From assembly GCA_019648995.1 (NCBI GenBank), contig BLXT01003738.1, positions 877,747 to 908,884 of the forward strand: a stretch of 31,138 bases of DNA. Reading direction: 5' to 3'. This DNA is from Plakobranchus ocellatus. Its lineage: Eukaryota; Mollusca; Gastropoda; Plakobranchidae. Both the position numbers and the translations under genes were made by a program. Shown here in pieces: positions 29,666-31,138 of this stretch (position 1 is its first letter; every line of letters begins with the position of its first letter). The notes beneath the pieces are model-generated. The model was not told where the DNA came from and did not search any database. It saw only the letters and a program-made list of their open reading frames with translations.

Positions 29666-31031
29666 ACCAAAGAAATATAGAGAGATAGAGAAAGATTAAG
29701 AAAGGTAGAAGAGAAACAGAAAGACAGAAATGAGATGTGAGATGAAGAAAGATGAGATATTATGTAGTACAAATTACTCTGCAGTAATAACGGATTGAGG
29801 GCTTAGTGGAGGGTAAAATCCCTGGTTATGTAAATTTAAATTGCATAAAAATTGTGGATGTTGTCTCAATGTGGCAAACATTATCATCATCACAATAATA
29901 GTTAGATCTTCAAAACTCTAATATCATGGTAAATGAACTTGATTATATATATATACTTACTCATACTGCTATGAATATTTTACCACTTTTTTTGTATTAA
30001 AAAAGTTGTGTATTGCTATAAGGTTCATTTACTACCACATTATATATACCCCATAATTGAAAATTGTTTCACTTTTTTGCGATGGTTTAAATAAAGCAAC
30101 CAATAAAAACAAACTGAGAAGAGGGCAAATGAGTGTTAATGAGGCATAATTCATGTAAAGTTATATATTAGTAGGTAGATCCAGGTGAAAAAGTAGGTCT
30201 GTGCCTCTTTACTTTGTCGTGAATGAACTTAAATTATTGGTGGGTGCCAAGTTTCTTTTTTTGTGATCTTGCCATCAAAATTATGTTTGGTTACTTTACA
30301 CAGCAAGAATGAATCAAAAAATTATTTAAAAAAAAAAATATAGCATTGCTTTTATGTCATCAGACTCAAAATTCAAGATTTCAGCATTGATGCTTTCAAT
30401 TTTTCAAATATAGCTAGTAGAAAATCTTTTGAACATAAGAATGATGATAACCCATGTATTGGCAAACCCTCATAAATACACCTATAAATACACCAAAATC
30501 TTCTCAACAATAGTTTTAAGAACATGTCTGAAATTTTCAAGAATTATTTACCTATATAGTGTTTGCCATCTGAAGCATAAGACTTAACAGCATTTGCTTC
30601 ACCCATGCACGCACTTGCCTTTATGTTATCTGTGTGTATATGTGTATGTACATCCCTGCATTCTCAGTATGAAAAGTCTTAAAGATGACCGATACCTTTC
30701 TAGATCCTTAAAGAAAGTGGAATTCTTGTTTAAAAAAAAAAAAAAAAACCAACAAAGCAGTGATGGAAAAGCAGCTGTGGTAAAATTAAATCTTCTCTTG
30801 ACATTCAATTCTACCAAGTCTCAAAGTCAAACTTACACTGTATCTCTCTTGCTTCTCTCTGTCCAAGGATTTTGTGATGGTGATCTCCCCAGTAGTAGCA
30901 TTGATTATAAAATTCTTGACATCGTCTCCCACTGTTGATAAGGAATACTGTATCCCAGTTCCTGTGCGAGGTGTCACAGAGAAGAACTGTGTCTTTCCAT
31001 CAGAATCTTTCAAGACATAACCTGGCTCTTC
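19952..31031 (-). CDS. Cadherin-superfamily transmembrane protein, 3' half of the gene, ten exons
   Basis: Exons on the minus strand: 31031-30837, 29511-29377, 28776-28641, 27713-27444, 26746-26463, 24689-24601, 24197-24111, 22638-22503, 21630-21497, 19983-19952. All junctions are GT-AG and phases join over 1498 coding bases (499 codons plus one base). Domains in this fragment: one cadherin repeat (1 to about 98: LDREKQERYS, then LTDKDDNQP), a second (about 99-236: VRENTPV, DYEQRNDY, VDENDNGP), a third with a divergent start (about 237-340: LAATDPDG, LTVQAIDAGNP), a membrane-adjacent domain (341-444) and a TM helix (about 462-487). The family binds calcium between repeats and mediates adhesion at the cell surface. 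The repeat plus folded membrane-adjacent layout recalls CDH23, PCDH15 and insect 12-cadherins; I cannot choose. The 5' end lies beyond the window. Confidence 0.9.
19984..21496. other. Cadherin intron
   Basis: AT-rich with A runs (A20 near 20290); no gene seen. Confidence 0.5.
21497..21630 (-). CDS. Cadherin transmembrane exon (residues 445-488)
   Basis: The acceptor is cttgtctgcgcag|CAA and the donor TATGACAA|GTGAGT. After SSEEDVRWRDL comes a 24-26 residue hydrophobic helix (WWVLVAVAIFLFVCCII then LIVLICLLY), then DK at the cytosolic face. Three cysteines in the helix are possible acylation sites. Confidence 0.9.
21631..22502. other. Cadherin intron
   Basis: AT-rich with an A19 run at about 22208; no gene seen. 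Confidence 0.5.
22503..22638 (-). CDS. Cadherin exon (45 codons): end of the membrane-adjacent domain
   Basis: The acceptor is tcctcttttgcag|G and the donor AGAGGG|GTAGGC, a weaker donor. It encodes TDVCFLAVDEQDKTILNIRQ, VISVLDEQGYRDVLSQ and YNDVDRG. The VCFLAVDE..K.I pattern closes the domain before the membrane. Confidence 0.82.
22639..24110. other. Cadherin intron
   Basis: Unlike its neighbours, 23150-23400 is less AT-rich and open on the plus strand for 84 codons with 9 cysteines, but there is no recognisable domain. Confidence 0.45.
24111..24197 (-). CDS. Cadherin exon (28 codons): membrane-adjacent domain
   Basis: The acceptor is caatattgcag|G and the donor AGATAA|GTGAGT; phases 2 in and 2 out. 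It encodes ELDAVDRRYSFTFLQLSEHR. Too short to stand out alone; the phase fit with both neighbours is the main support. Confidence 0.78.
24601..24689 (-). CDS. Cadherin exon (29 codons plus two bases): start of the membrane-adjacent domain
   Basis: The acceptor is gcatttatcag|ATT and the donor ATCTC|GTAAGT. It encodes IYVHDEGQAVKLILSDRPSD. A V.IYV....VKL..S..P pattern after the last repeat is also seen in CDH23-, PCDH15- and 12-cadherin-like proteins. Confidence 0.82.
24690..26462. other. Cadherin intron
   Basis: Holds a 19-bp tandem duplication (25703-25740), a CA-rich stretch (25495-25512) and A runs; no gene. Confidence 0.5.
25703..25740. repeat. 19-bp perfect tandem duplication
   Basis: ACAGCACAATACTTGATAG twice in succession. 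Confidence 0.95.
26463..26746 (-). CDS. Cadherin exon, last EC repeat (residues 246-340)
   Basis: The acceptor is tctttctatcag|TT and the donor GTTACG|GTGAGT. It encodes TGPVITLAATDPDGATNNV, a long variable loop, and FVLTVQAIDAGNPAFTDTV. It lacks a closing DxNDN, as expected for the repeat nearest the membrane-adjacent domain. Confidence 0.88.
26747..27443. other. Cadherin intron
   Basis: AT-rich; nothing recognised. Confidence 0.5.
27444..27713 (-). CDS. Cadherin exon with a furin-type RKKR site (residues 156-245)
   Basis: The acceptor is ttttcttacag|GT and the donor GTAGCAG|GTAAGC. It encodes ILSLNSTTGGLTTNANVDYE, the end of the repeat, and VVIVDENDNGPRFPE (canonical DxNDNxP). Between them is an inserted loop, SPISAGRKKRSFDTDQVD, with a furin consensus R-x-K/R-R at fragment residues 204-207. 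Confidence 0.9.
27714..28640. other. Cadherin intron
   Basis: AT-rich; nothing recognised. Confidence 0.5.
28641..28776 (-). CDS. Cadherin exon (45 codons plus one base)
   Basis: The acceptor is gtttaaactcatttag|ATT and the donor GACTACT|GTAAGT. It encodes VRENTPVDSLVY and SACDPDKAEFSRIYYELDS, the calcium-binding E-N and DxD of a repeat. A long spacer (RQCEAIDRPLRLL) separates the previous PTF from VREN. Confidence 0.9.
28777..29376. other. Cadherin intron
   Basis: Plus-strand 93-codon open frame at 28795-29076 is Lys/Arg-rich because the strand is purine-rich; not a gene. Confidence 0.5.
29377..29511 (-). CDS. Cadherin exon (45 codons): end of one repeat, start of the next
   Basis: The acceptor is ttctctacag|CTG and the donor GAAGCT|GTGAGT. 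It encodes LLVYAEDTSNPD and the inter-repeat calcium motif LTDKDDNQPTF, where the canonical DxNDNxP has Asp in place of the first Asn. Confidence 0.9.
29512..30836. other. Cadherin intron
   Basis: Apart from the GA tract near its 3' end it is AT-rich and without genes. Confidence 0.5.
29570..29669. repeat. (GA)n purine tract
   Basis: GA repeats with GGG and AA interruptions at the left end and about 30 pure units at the right, 60 bp upstream of an exon acceptor on the minus strand, where it reads as a CT-rich tract. Confidence 0.95.
30837..31031 (-). CDS. Cadherin exon, first in window (65 codons)
   Basis: The acceptor is ggcatttacag|GAAGAG and the donor AGATACAGT|GTAAGT, phase 0 at both ends. 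It encodes most of a cadherin repeat: GIQYSLSTVGDD, FIINATTGEITI and LDREKQERYS, the usual F.ID..TG.I......LDRE..Y signature. Confidence 0.9.
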
Positions 31032-31138
31032 CTGTAAATGCCAAACGCAAAGTGGCAGGATTGGAGAAGAAAATATAAGAAATAAAAAACATGTGACTTT
31101 TTTTGTCACTTCTTTGAGGGCAAAAATATTTTTTTTTT

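Noticed and set aside
29554..29772. Ser/Leu-rich minus-strand frame
   Set aside because: Translation of the GA/CT tract.
1..31138. CRISPR arrays, operons, tRNA and rRNA genes
   Set aside because: Nothing of the kind seen; the window is intron-bearing eukaryotic DNA, and the only regular array (76-bp units) has no spacer structure.

Overview
The window is animal nuclear DNA. Genes are split by GT-AG introns of about 0.2-3.7 kb, the background is strongly AT-rich, and microsatellites, small foldback elements and decayed LINE and piggyBac copies are common. The gene families and RTE-like LINE relics suggest a lophotrochozoan invertebrate, perhaps a mollusc. That is inference; no species-specific marker was seen.

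Two protein-coding genes can be followed, both on the minus strand. Bases 62-11346 hold a complete ZCCHC7-type gene (Air1/Air2 homologue, the RNA-binding subunit of the nuclear TRAMP polyadenylation complex). It has seven coding exons whose splice phases all agree: a long acidic and lysine-rich N-terminus with many SUMO-type motifs, five CCHC zinc knuckles, and a last exon interrupted by an in-frame TAG followed by 46 open codons that still resemble the vertebrate protein. Its introns carry a hAT-type MITE, a decayed unidentified coding relic, a foldback element and a broken piggyBac transposase.

Bases 11391 to about 18050 have no gene I can support. They hold a 385-bp foldback element with 64-bp terminal inverted repeats and a 9-bp target duplication, a cluster of TCTAGATC repeats, trinucleotide arrays on both sides of a 277-bp assembly gap, seven units of a 76-bp tandem repeat, and two inverted RTE-like LINE relics abutting near 15297.

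Bases about 18217-31031 hold the 3' half of a cadherin-superfamily gene: ten phase-consistent exons encoding three extracellular cadherin repeats, a membrane-adjacent extracellular domain and one transmembrane helix, plus a possible tiny terminal exon. If that exon is real the cytoplasmic tail is only about 17 residues and ends in a PDZ-ligand-like SVL. The gene continues past the right edge. The two genes have no visible functional link.
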